From the NCBI GenBank assembly GCA_037447655.1, contig JBBHKE010002972.1:1-54190 (forward strand): a stretch of DNA of 54,190 nt, in the 5' to 3' direction. The notes beneath the pieces were generated by a model. It was not told the origin of the DNA. It saw only the letters and a program-made list of their open reading frames with translations, and did not search any database. Position numbers and translations under genes: made by a program. Source of the stretch: Zygnema cylindricum. Lineage: Eukaryota; Streptophyta; Zygnematophyceae; Zygnematales; Zygnemataceae. Shown here piece after piece: positions 8,896 through 20,746 of this stretch (within the stretch, counting starts at the first letter, position 1; each line of letters begins with the position of its first letter).

Positions 8896-11800
8896 CTAGT
8901 CACGAAGACCAGCGGTAAAAATGTGTTGGTGAAGCACAGGGCGAGGGAGAGGTTTGGTAAGGAAATCGGCAAGTTGAGAAGTCGAAGCACAATGAGAGAA
9001 AGAGACGGTGCCGTCGACGATTTTTTCTCGAGTAAAATGAAACTGAATATCAATGTGTTTTGTGCGAGTGTGATGAATCGGATTCTTCATAAGGGCTAAA
9101 GCCCCTTGAGAATCACAAAAGATGGGAGTAGGGGAAGAAGGTGGGAAAGAGAGATCGGTGAGAAGGCGACGGAACCAAATGGCCGACTTGGTGGCGGAGG
9201 TGCCGGCCATATACTCGGCTTCGGTGGAGGAGAGGGCAACCGTAGTTTGCTTGCGGGAAGACCAAGAGATAAGGTCGTTGCCGAGAGAGAAACAAACACC
9301 GGAAATTGAGCGTCGATCGTCAATCGTTGATTTCCCCAATCCGCATCACAATATCCGAAAATGGAGGTATCCGGGGAAGAAGAAAAGGGGGATGGGGATG
9401 AGGAAGGAGAGGAAAAAGAGAAAGTGAGGTGAAGATGCTTGGTCCCTTGAAGGTATCGGAGTACCCGTTTGGCGGCTTGGAGATGCGTAAGGGTGGCACA
9501 ATGAGAAAATTGCGATAAAAGACAAACAGCTATGCAAATATCCGGCCTAGTACCAAGCATAGCATACATTACCTTTCCTATAATAGAGCGATAAAGGGAA
9601 GCTACATCTCCTTGGGCATTCCCATCGAAGGATAGTTTGGTAAGAGGAGTATTACGGCCAAGAGGAGTAGTCACCGGGATGCAATCAGCCATATGAAATT
9701 GTTCCAAAATATCAATGATATAATGTTCTTGACTCATGCGTAAAATGCATGCACACCTGTGCCGTAAAACCGTAATACGTAGACAATAATCATGATCGCC
9801 TAAATCTGTTATTGGCCAATGTGATGAGAGAATAATTTTGATTTTGTGTATTTCTGTCTTGCTAAGACCAGCGAGAATGAGATCATCGACATAAATAATG
9901 ATAATGATTAAATTGTCTCCTGTACCTCTAACATAAATTCTTGGATCTGCACTTTTTTCTCTAAATCCTTCTTTTAACAAAACAGAGACTAACGTTTTAT
10001 GCCACACACGTGGGGCCTGCTTGAGGCCATAAATGGACTTTTGTAAGTGACAAACAAGAGATTCTTTACCAATGATGACGAAACCAGGCGCTTGATCCAT
10101 GTAGATGTCCTCATCAATACTGCCGTGGCGAAAAGCAGTTTTGACATCAAGTTGCTGAAGCTCCCAATCATGGATTGCGGCAAGGGACAAAATGGTACGA
10201 ATGGAATCGAATTTTGCGACAGGAGCAAAAGTTTTGTGGCAGTCCACTCCTTCCGTTTGTAAGTAACCCTTTGCCACTAGGCGTGCTTTGTACCGTTCGA
10301 TGGATCCGTCGGCGAACCGTTTTATTTTGAAGACCCATTTCAAACCAATAGCGCGGCGATTTGGCGGCAGTGTACAGAGCGTCCAAGTTTTATTTGTCAT
10401 TAGTGATTCGTACTCCTGAGTAGCCGCGAGGCGCCACATGTCAGCGTCAAGTCGCTTTAAAGCGGATTTCAATATAGGTGGGTCACGGACGTCAGCAAGG
10501 TTAGCGTGAGCCAAACTGTCGCGGATTTTCCAAGCGAGAGTTCTCGTGCGTGTGCTGTGTCGTACGGAAATCTGTTCAGGTGAGAAATTCGGTTCCAAAG
10601 AACCAGACGTAGTCGGTGCAGAATCTGTCAAAACGACAGATGTAGTCGGTGCACAATCCAGTTGGGTAAAAACGACAGACGTCGTCGGTGGAAAAAATTC
10701 AGACGCCACGTGCGATGGGACAGAATCTGCGGGCCGAACAAAATCTGCGGGCGATGAAACAAAATCATTTTGAAGTACAGGATCGTTGTGGGTAGAAGTT
10801 TCACCGGAATAGCCGGAAAGAGAAAAATCTGAAGATGAATAAAAAGGAACCGAAGAAATAGGGGATAATTGGGGTGTTAAGGTTAAATGGAGTGGATGTA
10901 TCAGGATTAAGAGTTAGGAAATTAGAGGGGAAATCCAATGTCAACAGAGTGAGGGGAAAATCGGGGATTAGTTTGCGATTTAGTGGTGTTTCATTAAAGA
11001 CAACGTCGCGCGTGGTAATAATGCGACGCGATGAAGGGCACCAAATGCGATAAGCCTTTGAATTTGGGGAATAGTCCACAAAAATTCCTCGAATGGCGCG
11101 TGCGCCTAATTTGCCATCTTTATTAGAGAGATCCTTACAATAAGCTTCCCTACCAAAAATCCGAAAATGAGACACATCGGGCTTTTTCCCTTGCCATGCC
11201 TCAAACGAAGTTTCGTTGGGAAGAGCGGAGGTAGGCGACCTATTACGCACATAAGAGGAGGTTAGAACGGCTTCGGCCCAAAAAAGATAGGGTAAGAAAG
11301 AAAAATGAACAATGGAGCGAGTCATGTCAAGAAGTGTGCGATTCAGCCGTTCGGCGTCACCATTTCGTTGTGGACTATAGGGAGAAGTAGCTTGATGGAT
11401 AATGCCATGTGAAAGTAAAAATTCAGAGAAAAGGTTAGACATATACTCCCCCCCATTATCGGTCCTTAATATTTATATGCGAGAGGAAAGATGATTTTGG
11501 ACAAGAGATTTAAAGTGTTGAAAATCAGAAAATTCCTCGGACTTGTGTTTCATAAAATAGACATACGTAAAACGTGAATAGTCATCAATGAAGGTAAGAA
11601 AGTATATCGCACCACTCATACTTGCAATGCGTCTGGGTCCACAAACATCGCTATGGATGAGATCAAGAGGGAATTGTGAACAAGAATTGCTAGAATGAAA
11701 ATGAAGACGTGGCATTATGCCGACGACACAACCATTGCAAAAATCAATTGTACTTTCATTAAAATTGTCAAGTCCAATTACAAGGCTTTAATGAAAAGAA

Positions 11801-12425
11801 ACTAAACTAGGTCCATTTAAGTGACCAAAGCGAATATGCCACTTATGAAAACAAGAGTGGTAGAAGAAGTAGCTAAATTAGCAAAGGCAATGTCCTTAAA
11901 AAAATCAAGAACATAAAGAGTGCCTAATCTAGTTCCACTACCAATAAGGGTGCGAGTAGAGGAATAAAACTGAACATTTGTTTCGGTGATAATGCCATAA
12001 TTTCCGTTACAAAGAGCTCTTCCAGCCGAAAAAAGGATTTTCATTAATTTTCGAACAAAGTATACTTTGTCCAAGATTATGGGAAGAGAATCGCGTGAAT
12101 TGGAGTTAAAGTGCACTTGTCTAACCATATTTGATGTCAATATCATATTGTTGCCAAGAGAAATTTTGAGAGGAACAACCAAAGGAACATCATTTGTCAT
12201 TAATTCAAGATGGCAACACATATGATGGGAAGCGCATCTGTCAATAAGCCACTCAGAGGTTTTACCTGATGTGGTGAAGGCGTACCCATAATCCACAGGT
12301 GGAATTGAAGGAGGTACGATTTGGGCAGGTATGACAGCTATAGATGTAGAACCGACAGCTATAAATGCAGAGCCGACAGAGTGGTCAGTAAATCTGGCGG
12401 GCGGCGTCAACGATGGTACCGACAA
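8896..12425 (-). pseudogene. Copia pol (element B), broken
   Basis: Segments in order (minus): protease 12425-11817, where the usual aspartate triad reads DRC (WLIDRCASHHM), so the catalytic D-S/T-G is lost. The integrase core spans 11715-10801, with IHSDVCGP, FIDDYSRFTYV, DNGGEY and a kept catalytic Glu in NGDAERLNRT. A TAA near 11476 separates its halves. Reverse transcriptase is 10709-9330, with KWVFKIK, FAPVAKFDSIR, LDVKTAFRHG, YGLKQAPR and intact YVDD. A frame change near 9320 precedes RNase H (YCDADWG, SSTEAEYMA) and the tail HIFTAGLRD at 8896. It encodes the replication enzymes of the element but cannot make an intact polyprotein. Confidence 0.88.
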
Positions 12426-12624
12426 AGAGTAAATGTAGTTTGGTGCCGAGTACCGCGGCGGTGGAGGACCGTAAGGATAATTGAATGCGGCGTGCGAGTG
12501 CGCAGGTTAACCGAAGTGCGTCGCAACCTGGGGATTCGCAGGATATATTTGGATTTTTTGACGCGACCCCAGTCAAACGCTCTTTTTCACGCTTGCGTGC
12601 CAACGCTGGGCACGCGTCAGCTAT

Positions 12625-13701
12625 TGTTGTCCATAGCCTATTTCAGCCATGGATTACTCACGGAAACACCCACAAACTACCTCAAAAACAGTTGTGTTTC
12701 ATACAGCACAGATAACTCAAAAGTTAACATAATCACCTAAAACTGCACCAATATGCATTATACCATAAACACTGTAATCTCCCAAAGTAACAGCCAAATC
12801 CACCAAGGCATCTAGAAGATATAAGGTCCAGAGTTTCACAAAAACAGTTGACAGCTTCACAAACTAACCACTTAGACTGCTCACAGAATCTTACAGAGAT
12901 ACTCGAATACAATGAAACTTCACAAACATATATTTTCTATATCATAAAATAACTCCACAAAGTTTCACATGAAAGAACCAAACAGAGTGATCACACCAAC
13001 AGGTCAAAGATGCAGAAAACAGTTTGCCATTGCTTTGAGAAACTTGACTGCGATATCACAATAATCTAAGTCCTACGAGTTATACTCAGAGATTTCACTA
13101 CTGTATGTACGGAGGCATACCAGCCGTACATAATCTACCACCTACCTAAATTACTACGAGTATACCCGAATAATTCGATGTATGTCAGCATGAATTAATC
13201 TATACTAATAAACTAATTAACAAAAGGACAAACCACTATTCAACCAAATATTTACACCGACATCTCCGAAACGTCAACTTGCTTAGTCACTTGTGATATT
13301 CGTATGAATCTCGTCCACCGACTTGATTCATATCAACAGCAGCTGCGTTGTCAGCTTCGTCGCAGCTGCGTTGTCACATACTTGGACATATCCAAAAATA
13401 ACCGCAGCTTCGTAGCAGCTGCGTTGTCATATTTAAAGTTCATTTGTCTCATATAGACGCGCCGTACCAGCGGCGAATGTTTCAATGTTTCGTACATTTC
13501 AAATCGGATCGCTTCGCGATCCGCCGTCCATTTCTTACTGCGTAGTTACGCCACTCAATAACTCCCTTACTTCACTTTAGTTTTATCCGGCTCCCCCAAT
13601 CCGTGAATCCATTCAAACCTCCACGTTAATAATAAACGCACGAAATGTCTTAAGCGTATAAAAGGTCGAGTACGCACGAAACTAAGTTTTCAAAAACAAC
13701 A
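12625..13701 (-). repeat. F-family LTR (copy F3, 1077 bp)
   Basis: On the minus strand it begins TGTTGTTTTTGAAAAC at 13701 and ends GGACAACA at 12625. It is homologous along its length to F1 (23610-24716) and F2 (27844-29112). It cuts X1 pol immediately after the codons for WELVDC. The flanking 5-mers (GCTAT left, CAGTC right) do not match, so this is not a simple solo insertion. A recombination between elements is likely. It contains several GCAGCTGCG words near 13337-13425. Confidence 0.82.
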
Positions 13702-15032
13702 CAGTCCACTAACTCCCATGTATCAACCGCCATGATTGAAGCCATCTCTTCATTGATGGCTGTCTTCCACCGGTTTCTCTCCGAGCAGTTCATTGCCTCT
13801 CTATAAGTTTGAGGTTCATCCGGGTGAGAAAGTTTAGTTACCTTGTTGTTCACTTGTTTCTCTTAAAGCATTTTGCTGCTTCTTCTTCCTCCCTCAAAAA
13901 CATGCGGTCGGAATAGATAGTTCCCGTGGATTCTTTCGAATCACCACGGCTTCTCCCCTATCCCTCGGATCCATATCTATTTCCACCACGTCTTCCGCTT
14001 CAAGTATAGGTGTCACCGGTGTTTCCAAGTCTTTCGCGGTTTGTTTTGAGCCAGCAAGGATATCGTGTGACCCTGCAAGAGTATCATCTTCTTGGAGACC
14101 CGAATAGTTAGGAAGATGAAAGTCATCAGAATTGTGTGACTCAAATCTGATTTTGACTGACTTTGAGGATTTGAAGGGATCTACCGTCTTCCCTTCATAC
14201 ATAACTACCAGGTGCTTTACTATAATTAAATCTTCTCTTTTTAGATCATACACTCTATACCCTTTTACATCCTCATGATATCCTAGCAAAATTCCGGGTT
14301 TCCCTTTAGGATCTAGTTTCCAATTAGATCTGTTTGTATCTAAACTGAAGACTTTACTATCGAAAACCTTTAAGTGAGATAGATTTGGTTTTCGGCCGGT
14401 CCATCTCTCTTATGGAGTTTGGCCTTTCACCGCCAATGTAAGTTCTCTATTTCTCAAATAATTAGCACAATTCACAGCTTCGGCCCAAAATCTTTTTCTA
14501 TCCTTTTATCTGACAACACACTCCGGGCACTATCATTCACTGTCCTGTTCAATCTCTCGGCAACACCATTCTGTTGCGGGTTTTTCGGAACTTTCTTTCG
14601 ATGTTGCACACCATTATCTCTTAAGAACTCTTCAAACTGATAGGAGGTATATTCCCCTCCATTGTCACTTCTTACTCTCTTTATTGAGGTCTCGTGAAGC
14701 TTCTCGGCACATGCTTTATATTGTTTGAAATACTCCCGAGTTTCTGATTTGTTTTTCAGAAAGTATACCCGGGAGTAATGGGACCAATCATCGGTAATGG
14801 TTAGCATAAATCTTTTTCCTCCGGATGATGGCACTCTTGCTGGTCCCCAAATGTCCTTGTGTACCAAATCAAAAACTTTTTCTCCTTTATAAGTTGTTTC
14901 ATTTGGAAATGGTAATTTGTGTGCTTTACCGTGAGCGCACCAACTGCAATCACTTAAATTCTCATTCTCCCCAAAACGTATCCCTTCAACTACTCCAATC
15001 TTTTTCATACCTTTTAGCTTTTCTAGATTCAC
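13702..15032 (-). pseudogene. X1 pol: integrase to start of reverse transcriptase
   Basis: This continues the X1 protein interrupted at 35869. The integrase zinc region ends with SDCSWCAHGKAHKLPF. The catalytic core shows HKDIWGP, RSDNGGEY and NGVAERLNRT (14990-14480). The integrase C-terminal part spans 14290-13894 (YHEDVKGYRVYDL). The start of reverse transcriptase (KVTKLSHPDEPQ, NTWELVD-like) lies at 13853-13702. Several frame changes separate the pieces. The gene stops at the F3 LTR, so the catalytic part of reverse transcriptase and RNase H are absent from the window. The 5-bp TTCAC at 15028-15032 is the left copy of the duplication made by E. Confidence 0.85.
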
Positions 15033-15245
15033 TGTTTAAATTATCAGATTTATTTGGTATTTTCTAAGTCTAAATATTTCAGTACAAAAAGGAAAAGAAA
15101 AAGGCGGACAGCCTACCTCCACCTCCTTTCTATACCCACCGTACTTGTTGTAGTCATTGTGGGATAGAGAGGGTGGTTGAGCCATGGCTCTCTTTGCTCA
15201 GTTGGCAGGACTAAAGAGTGACTTAAGTCACTCTCAACAAAAGGT

Positions 15246-15312
15246 TGAGTCCGGCAAGACTCGAACCTACGACCGGCAGAGCACGGCGTAGCCATTAGCT
15301 CTAACCAATCTC
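15246..15312 (-). other. Antisense tRNA-like block in E LTR
   Basis: Read on the minus strand, TGGTTAGAGC (15307-15298) resembles a tRNA D-arm/A-box. GGTTCGAGTC (15267-15258) matches the B-box consensus GGTTCGANNC, and the spacing is tRNA-like. A T-arm stem with wobble pairs can be drawn. The same block is in the 3' LTR (29206-29267), and degenerate versions are in the X1 LTR (38294-38366) and the LTR at 39133-40443. I do not call it a working tRNA because the acceptor arm does not close convincingly. Confidence 0.55.
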
Positions 15313-15441
15313 TCGTAAAAGTCTGTTAGTAGATATAGGGTTTGATATGTATTTAAACTTTTATATGGTATTGAAATCAATTAACTGGAATTTGAGCGAA
15401 GGAACATAGAACTTGTTAAAATTTATTGTGGACGTCATTTA

Positions 15442-16028
15442 TGTTGGGATATTGTCGTTTTCGTGACATTTCGCGAAGCGTCATTCCAACTTGAATTTGT
15501 TTGACGCGAACTGTCGCGTCATCATACAAAAGTACGACGTCGTTTCGCGACTGTACTTTTGATGTCCGCGATTAAAACATACTATTTCGTTTCGCGTTAC
15601 TTGTTTATTTCGTGCGCAGGTGTTACATTTTGCGTGCAGGTGTGTTCGTGAAGCGACACGTGTTTAAGTCAACATTTTGGAGTTTGTCGTTTTGAAGGAA
15701 GAAGCGTGTGCGCCTTCCTCCGTGGAACATTCATTTGAAGAGTGCAAAGTCAGCTAGGGACAGACTTCGTCGCTACGCTAAGTTCTGCTTGTCTTATCTT
15801 GTTGTCTCTTAGTGTAGAGTATCGAGTATATTGGAGTAAGAGATTATTTAAAAGAGGATAGAGAAGAGAGAGAAGAGAGAAGAGAGATGATGTAAAGAGG
15901 CTTCGGCCAAGAACACTTATAAATATTTTTGGTTGAATATTCCTCTTGTCTTTTATGAGCTTCCGCTGTGTAATGATTTATGTTTTATGAATTATTTTAA
16001 GAGAAACTCTTTTGCTTAAGATCCTACA
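15442..16028 (+). repeat. 5' LTR of D (587 bp), lacking the TATA segment
   Basis: TG...CA ends. It is about 90 bp shorter than the 3' LTR because the stretch after GAGTATAT (near 15818) jumps to TGGAGTAAGAG. The 3' LTR has GAGTATATATAGGC and about 90 further bases at that point. Otherwise I see only scattered differences. Confidence 0.9.
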
Positions 16029-16064
16029 ATCCGAGCTAGTTCTTCGGAGTTAGAGAGAGAGCGC

Positions 16065-19000
16065 ATGGGGAGGAAGAAGAATAGAAATACTCCTTCCCCC
16101 ATGTCGACTTCGGAGAGAGCAAGAGAGTTCAGTTTTTCGGGTTCTCAATTTGAGGAGACCCGGAATACGGAGAGAAAATTTGAGGAGATGTTTGATACAT
16201 TAATGAGATATGTAGATTCACGATTTCAAACTCAATCTAGTGAGAAAAGAGAATTTGCTTCATTTCAGGCTTCCGATCCATTCAGTGGAGGAGCTAATGA
16301 GAGTGAGATAAAAGAGAAAATTAGGAAAGGTAAAGCAAAGATAGAGGAAGATTCAGATTTTGAAGAGGCATTGGATAATGAAGATGATTATAATATGTCG
16401 GGGAAATCCGTGGCCTTTAATGGCACCAATTATGCGGTTTGGAAGAAATTTATTTCAAATCAACTTATTGTCAATAGGCTTTGGAGGATTGTCAATGGAG
16501 AAGAGAAGATGCCAACGGAGAGCAAGGCACGTGCTCAATGGAGGTTGAAGGATATTGCGGCAACGACCGGGTTGATGAAAAATTGCACTTCTTCCGTGCT
16601 TGATCATTTTCTCGCTCACGGCACAGCCCATGAGTGTTGGCAAGCACTTGAGGAACAATATGAGAAAGGTGTTGAGAACAAAGGTCAATATGTTTATACG
16701 GATTTTATGAATTTTAAAATCAAGTGAAATGAATTGATGGATGATGCCGTGAAGCGCTTCAATATTATACTCGAGCAATTACTCAACAATGGCCGAGTTA
16801 TTTTGGATGCGGATAAATTAAGCGTTTTTCTTAACGCTTTGCCGGAGAAGCTTTCCCATCTTAAAGCTATTTTACGAGCGAAGGCGGATAATACTTTCGG
16901 ATTCACCGTTAATTTTATCAAAATGTCGGAGGGAACTCCATGTGCTTCTTCAAGTGGAGGAGGAGTTCTCAACTCTACTACTCCCGAAACCCCGGATCTT
17001 AACTATGCCGGTGGTAGAGGAGGTGGTAGAGGAGGTGGCCCGAGAGGTGGTGGTGGCGGCCGAGGCAACAAGAGGGAGCAAGGTCGTCCACCGAAGGTCC
17101 TTTCGGATCTTTCCAATGTGACATGCTACCGGTGTAACCGGCTTGGACATTTGTCTTCATCTTGTCCGGATAAGGATAAGCAATGTCATTTTTGCGGTAA
17201 GTGGGGGCATACGATCCCTCAATGTTATGCAAAGAGTGGAGATTCCGGAAGTGGAAGAGGAGGTAGAGGAGGTGATAGAGGCGCTCGAGGTGGCGGCCGA
17301 GGAGGACGCCGCGGTGGTGGTCGTGGTTATGGTAATGCAAATTACTTTGACTATGGTAATGTAACCGGTGATGATTTTCCTGTTCTTAACCTTACCCTTG
17401 ATTCGGTAAGTAGTGGAGGAAATTTGGAGAAAGAGTGGATCATTGATACGGGGGCATCTCACCATGTTTGCACGGATGCTACCTTGTTTGATGATATGAG
17501 GGAACTCACGGTTCCAAAGTTTATCACGGTTACAAGCGGCCATGTCATTTCGGTTGGTACGGTTGGCACGGTTCGGCTTGATCTTCTTTCATGGGATAAT
17601 GATGGGAAGAGAGATCGACGAAGTATCGTTTTCAAAATACTCTTTACATTCCGGACGGTTCGGTCAATTTGTTAAGCGTTCCACAAATCGAAAGAGTGGT
17701 GGAAGCTTACTTGCGAGAGGTGATCAATCTATCGAGATTTGGAATGAGAAGGGGAATGTAATTGGAGAAGGAGTTGTAACGGATGCGAATCATAGTCGGC
17801 TCTTATGGAGGAGGCCGAAATCTAAAGTTCCCACCGAGGGAATTTCACATCAAATTTCGGAGTTGAAAGGTGATCTTACCTTATGGCATCATCGAATGTG
17901 TCACACATCCGAGGTAAGTTTGAAGAAGATGATTCGTCATTCTTCCGTGAGGGGTTTGGACCTCGCATCTGGCGGAGGATGTAGCAAAGGACGTCAAATT
18001 CGGAAATCCCATCCGAATAAAGACATCAAGCATCTAGCTCCAAGTCCTTTGGAGGTTGTTCACATCGATCTTTGTGGACATATTAAACCCGAGTCAATTG
18101 GAGGTAACAAGTATACTTTGGTGATTGTTGATGACTTCTCTCGGAAGTCATGGGTGTATTTATTAAAAAAAAAATCTGATGCATTTGAAAAATTTAAAGA
18201 ATGGCATGTGATGGCCGAAAGGCAAATTGATAAGAAGCTTAAGTCCATTCGTTCTGACAATGGAGGGGAGTTTGTTGTTTTTGAGGGGTATTGCAAGGAG
18301 TGGGGGATAAGGCATCAATTCACGGCGCCTTATTCTCCGAAGTCAAATGGAGTGGCCAAGAGGAAGAATCGTACCTTACAAGAAATGGTCCGTGCGATGG
18401 TTCATAGCTCTGGCAAGAGATGTTTTTGTGGGGAGATGCGATTCTTACGGCGAATTATATTTGTAACCGAAGACTCACTTCAGTTTCAGGAAGTAAAACA
18501 CCGAAGGAGTTATGGAGTGGGAGAAAGCCCACGGTTCATCATTTGAGAATTTGGGGATGTCATGCTACGGTTTATGTAGAATCAATTAAGAGGAAGGGGA
18601 AATTTGCACCAAGGTGTTGGCCGAGAATTTTTGTTGGTTATAGTGCGAAGGGGAATTTGTACCGAGTGTATGATCCGGCTCGTCACACCGTGGAGGAATC
18701 TCGGAATGTGAATTTTCATGAGGATCTCAAATCCGCCATGAATTCCGTTGGGAAATTTAAAGAGAATTTGGATTTTTATGAGGAGAGTGAAATTGAGAAT
18801 TTTCCGTTCATTGAGGATTCGGAATCCGATGTGGAACCGAATGAGAACACTAAGAAAAAAAACTTGAAGAAATCGGTTGAAATTGAATTTGAAAGAAAGA
18901 GTAATGGATCTTTGGATTCCCGAGTGCCTTCTAACATTCCGAAATCTCAAAGCTCTAAATTGAGTTCTAAATCGAGTGAGAAGGAAATTGAAATTGAATT

Positions 19001-19166
19001 TGAGGAAGAGAAAGAGGAAAAGGAGGAGGAGCAAGTTATTAGGAGGAGCTCTCGGATTACAAAGGGGAAGAAACCGGAGAACCTCACTTACAATCGAAAA
19101 GGGGAAAATGCATCAAATTCGCATTATTTTCTTTCCGATGCTAACGAGACGGAGTTTCTTTTGTAG
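16065..19166 (+). pseudogene. Copia gag-protease-integrase of D, broken
   Basis: Gag starts MGRKKNRNTPSPM at 16065, 37 bp after the LTR. One in-frame TGA (16725) interrupts it. It continues through Gly/Arg-rich (RGG) blocks around two CCHC knuckles, CYRCNRLGHLSSSC and CHFCGKWGHTIPQC (about 17125-17230). Protease shows WIIDTGASHHVC (about 17435-17475). Frame changes near 17630 and 17700 lead into integrase (HHRMCH, HIDLCGH, RSDNGGEF). At the site of the catalytic Glu the protein reads NGVAKRKNRT, Lys instead of Glu. Another shift near 18410 leads to the C-terminal part, with an acidic/Lys-rich linker ending at a TAG (19164). Particle formation and integration are therefore lost. Confidence 0.88.
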
Positions 19167-19184
19167 CAATCACTTACGGAGAAT

Positions 19185-20726
19185 ATGACCGACGACCCTC
19201 AATCTTATGTCGAGGAAAGGAGGTCGGTTGATTGGGAGAGTAAGTGGAAACCGGCGTGGGAGAAAGAATTTAAGTCGGTGGTTGATAATCGAACTTTTGA
19301 GGAAGTGAAATTACTGGAGGGGAAAAAGGCAATTGATGCAAAGTGGGTCTTTAAAACCAAAACTGGAACGTCGGGTGAAATAATTAAGTACAAGGCGAGG
19401 CTTGTGTGTAAGGGGTTCCAACAACGTGATGGAATCGATTTTAAGGAGACTTATGCTCCCGTGGTGAAGTTCGACTCACTACGGATTATTATTGCAATTG
19501 CAGCGATACGGAAGAAGCACGTCCATCAAATGGACATTCAGACCGCGTTTTTAAATGGTGAGTTGGAGGAAGAGGTATATAAGAAGATATCGGAAGGTGT
19601 CTCTCCTTTGCAAGAAGGAAATGTATGGCGTTTAAGAAAATCATTATATGGTTTGAAACAAGCACCACGCACTTGGTATTTGAGACTTCATCAAGTGTTG
19701 TTGAAGTTTGGATTTGTACGGACTACGTTTGATTGTGGAGTTTACGTGAAAGGTGAAGGAGTTGATCAAATCATCTTTTCCGTTTATGTGGATGATTTCT
19801 TGATGGCATGCGACAAGTTGGAGCGCATTGATGAGTTGAAACGTTACCTTGGTTTACATTTCAAAGTAACAGATCTTGGAGAGGTACGATATATTTTGGG
19901 GATTCAAGTGATACGTGACAAGGAGGGGAACATTAAATTGAGTCAAGCTCAATATTGTAAGGAGATTTTGGAGAGATTCGGTATGACTGACGCGAAACCG
20001 CTTTCTACACCGTTGGATGCAAACCTACACATTCGTAAGTTTGAAGAGGAGGATTCGATCGACGTACCTTATCGAGAGGCGGTTAGTTCACTTATGTACC
20101 TTAGCGTTGGTACTCGTCCAGATATTTCGGCCGCGGTTTCTATCGTCAGCCGTTATTGTCACGAGCCAAAGAAGGCGCATTGGGAGGCCGTACGACGTAT
20201 CTTTCGATACTTGGTTGGTACGATTGATCTTAGACTTTTGTTTACTTCTGACAAAAATTCTTTGGAGTGTGTTGGGTATTGTGATGCGGATTGGGGCGGC
20301 GATTTTGATTCAAGTAAGTCCACGTCAGGATATGCATTTATTTTTGGAGGAGCTGCAATCTCGTGGAGTTCTAGGCTACAACCTACGGTTGCATTAAGTT
20401 CCACAGAATCTGAGTATATGGCTACGTGTCATGCAGCTAAGGCTTCGATTTGGATTAAGGACATGTTACGTGAGTTAAGCATTTCTATTGGTTGTATGAC
20501 GATTTATTCTGACAGCATGAGTTCTATGGCGTTGGCGAAAAATCATGTGTTTCACAAGAGGTCAAAATACATCAGGATCCAATGGCATTTTGTAAGAGAT
20601 TTGGTTACGGCGAACGAGATTGTATTTTCGTACGTTCCAACAAAAGAGGAAGCGGCTGATTTGTTGACAAAGGCTGCCACACATGATGTGTTTGAGAGGG
20701 GGCGACCAAAACTAGGATTATATTGA
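19185..20726 (+). CDS. Copia reverse transcriptase-RNase H of D, open frame
   Basis: An uninterrupted frame of about 513 residues in the same frame as the preceding fragment, separated only by TAG at 19164-19166. In order: KWVFKTKTG, APVVKFDSLR, MDIQTAFLNGELEE, SLYGLKQAPR and the active-site VYVDDFLMA (about residue 203), then LGIQVIRD, the RNase H aspartate region CDADWGG, SSTESEYMA, and a C-terminal LLTKAATHD. The length and motif set match a complete copia RT-RH region. It would copy element RNA into DNA inside the particle, but as the end of a broken polyprotein it has no start of its own. This is the best preserved transposon coding stretch in the window. Confidence 0.9.
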   Translation: MTDDPQSYVEERRSVDWESKWKPAWEKEFKSVVDNRTFEEVKLLEGKKAIDAKWVFKTKTGTSGEIIKYKARLVCKGFQQRDGIDFKETYAPVVKFDSLRIIIAIAAIRKKHVHQMDIQTAFLNGELEEEVYKKISEGVSPLQEGNVWRLRKSLYGLKQAPRTWYLRLHQVLLKFGFVRTTFDCGVYVKGEGVDQIIFSVYVDDFLMACDKLERIDELKRYLGLHFKVTDLGEVRYILGIQVIRDKEGNIKLSQAQYCKEILERFGMTDAKPLSTPLDANLHIRKFEEEDSIDVPYREAVSSLMYLSVGTRPDISAAVSIVSRYCHEPKKAHWEAVRRIFRYLVGTIDLRLLFTSDKNSLECVGYCDADWGGDFDSSKSTSGYAFIFGGAAISWSSRLQPTVALSSTESEYMATCHAAKASIWIKDMLRELSISIGCMTIYSDSMSSMALAKNHVFHKRSKYIRIQWHFVRDLVTANEIVFSYVPTKEEAADLLTKAATHDVFERGRPKLGLY

Positions 20727-20746
20727 AGAGTTTGGCGAATCCGACA

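Larger units (their letters stand above)
8373..12500 (-). mobile_element. Ty1/copia element B, 5' truncated
   Basis: Minus-strand order is protease, integrase, reverse transcriptase, RNase H, polypurine tract, LTR. This is the copia (PR-IN-RT-RH) arrangement. Only the Pro-rich end of gag remains (about 12480-12420), and the 5' LTR and gag are missing. B shares LTR and pol tail with element A but lacks the gag that A retains. The 5' border is judged by loss of the open frame and is approximate. Just beyond lies an unrelated LTR (12625-13701). Confidence 0.85.

Noticed and set aside
15245-15315. Functional tRNA gene on the minus strand
   Set aside because: The B-box is good, but the A-box is imperfect, the anticodon arm is unclear and the acceptor arm does not pair well.
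15033-15441. Free-standing tRNA-derived SINE at 15165-15435, also seen at 29118-29410
   Set aside because: Both copies sit at the same place inside the two LTRs of E and extend into the rest of the LTR, so the block is part of the LTR and not a separate SINE insertion.
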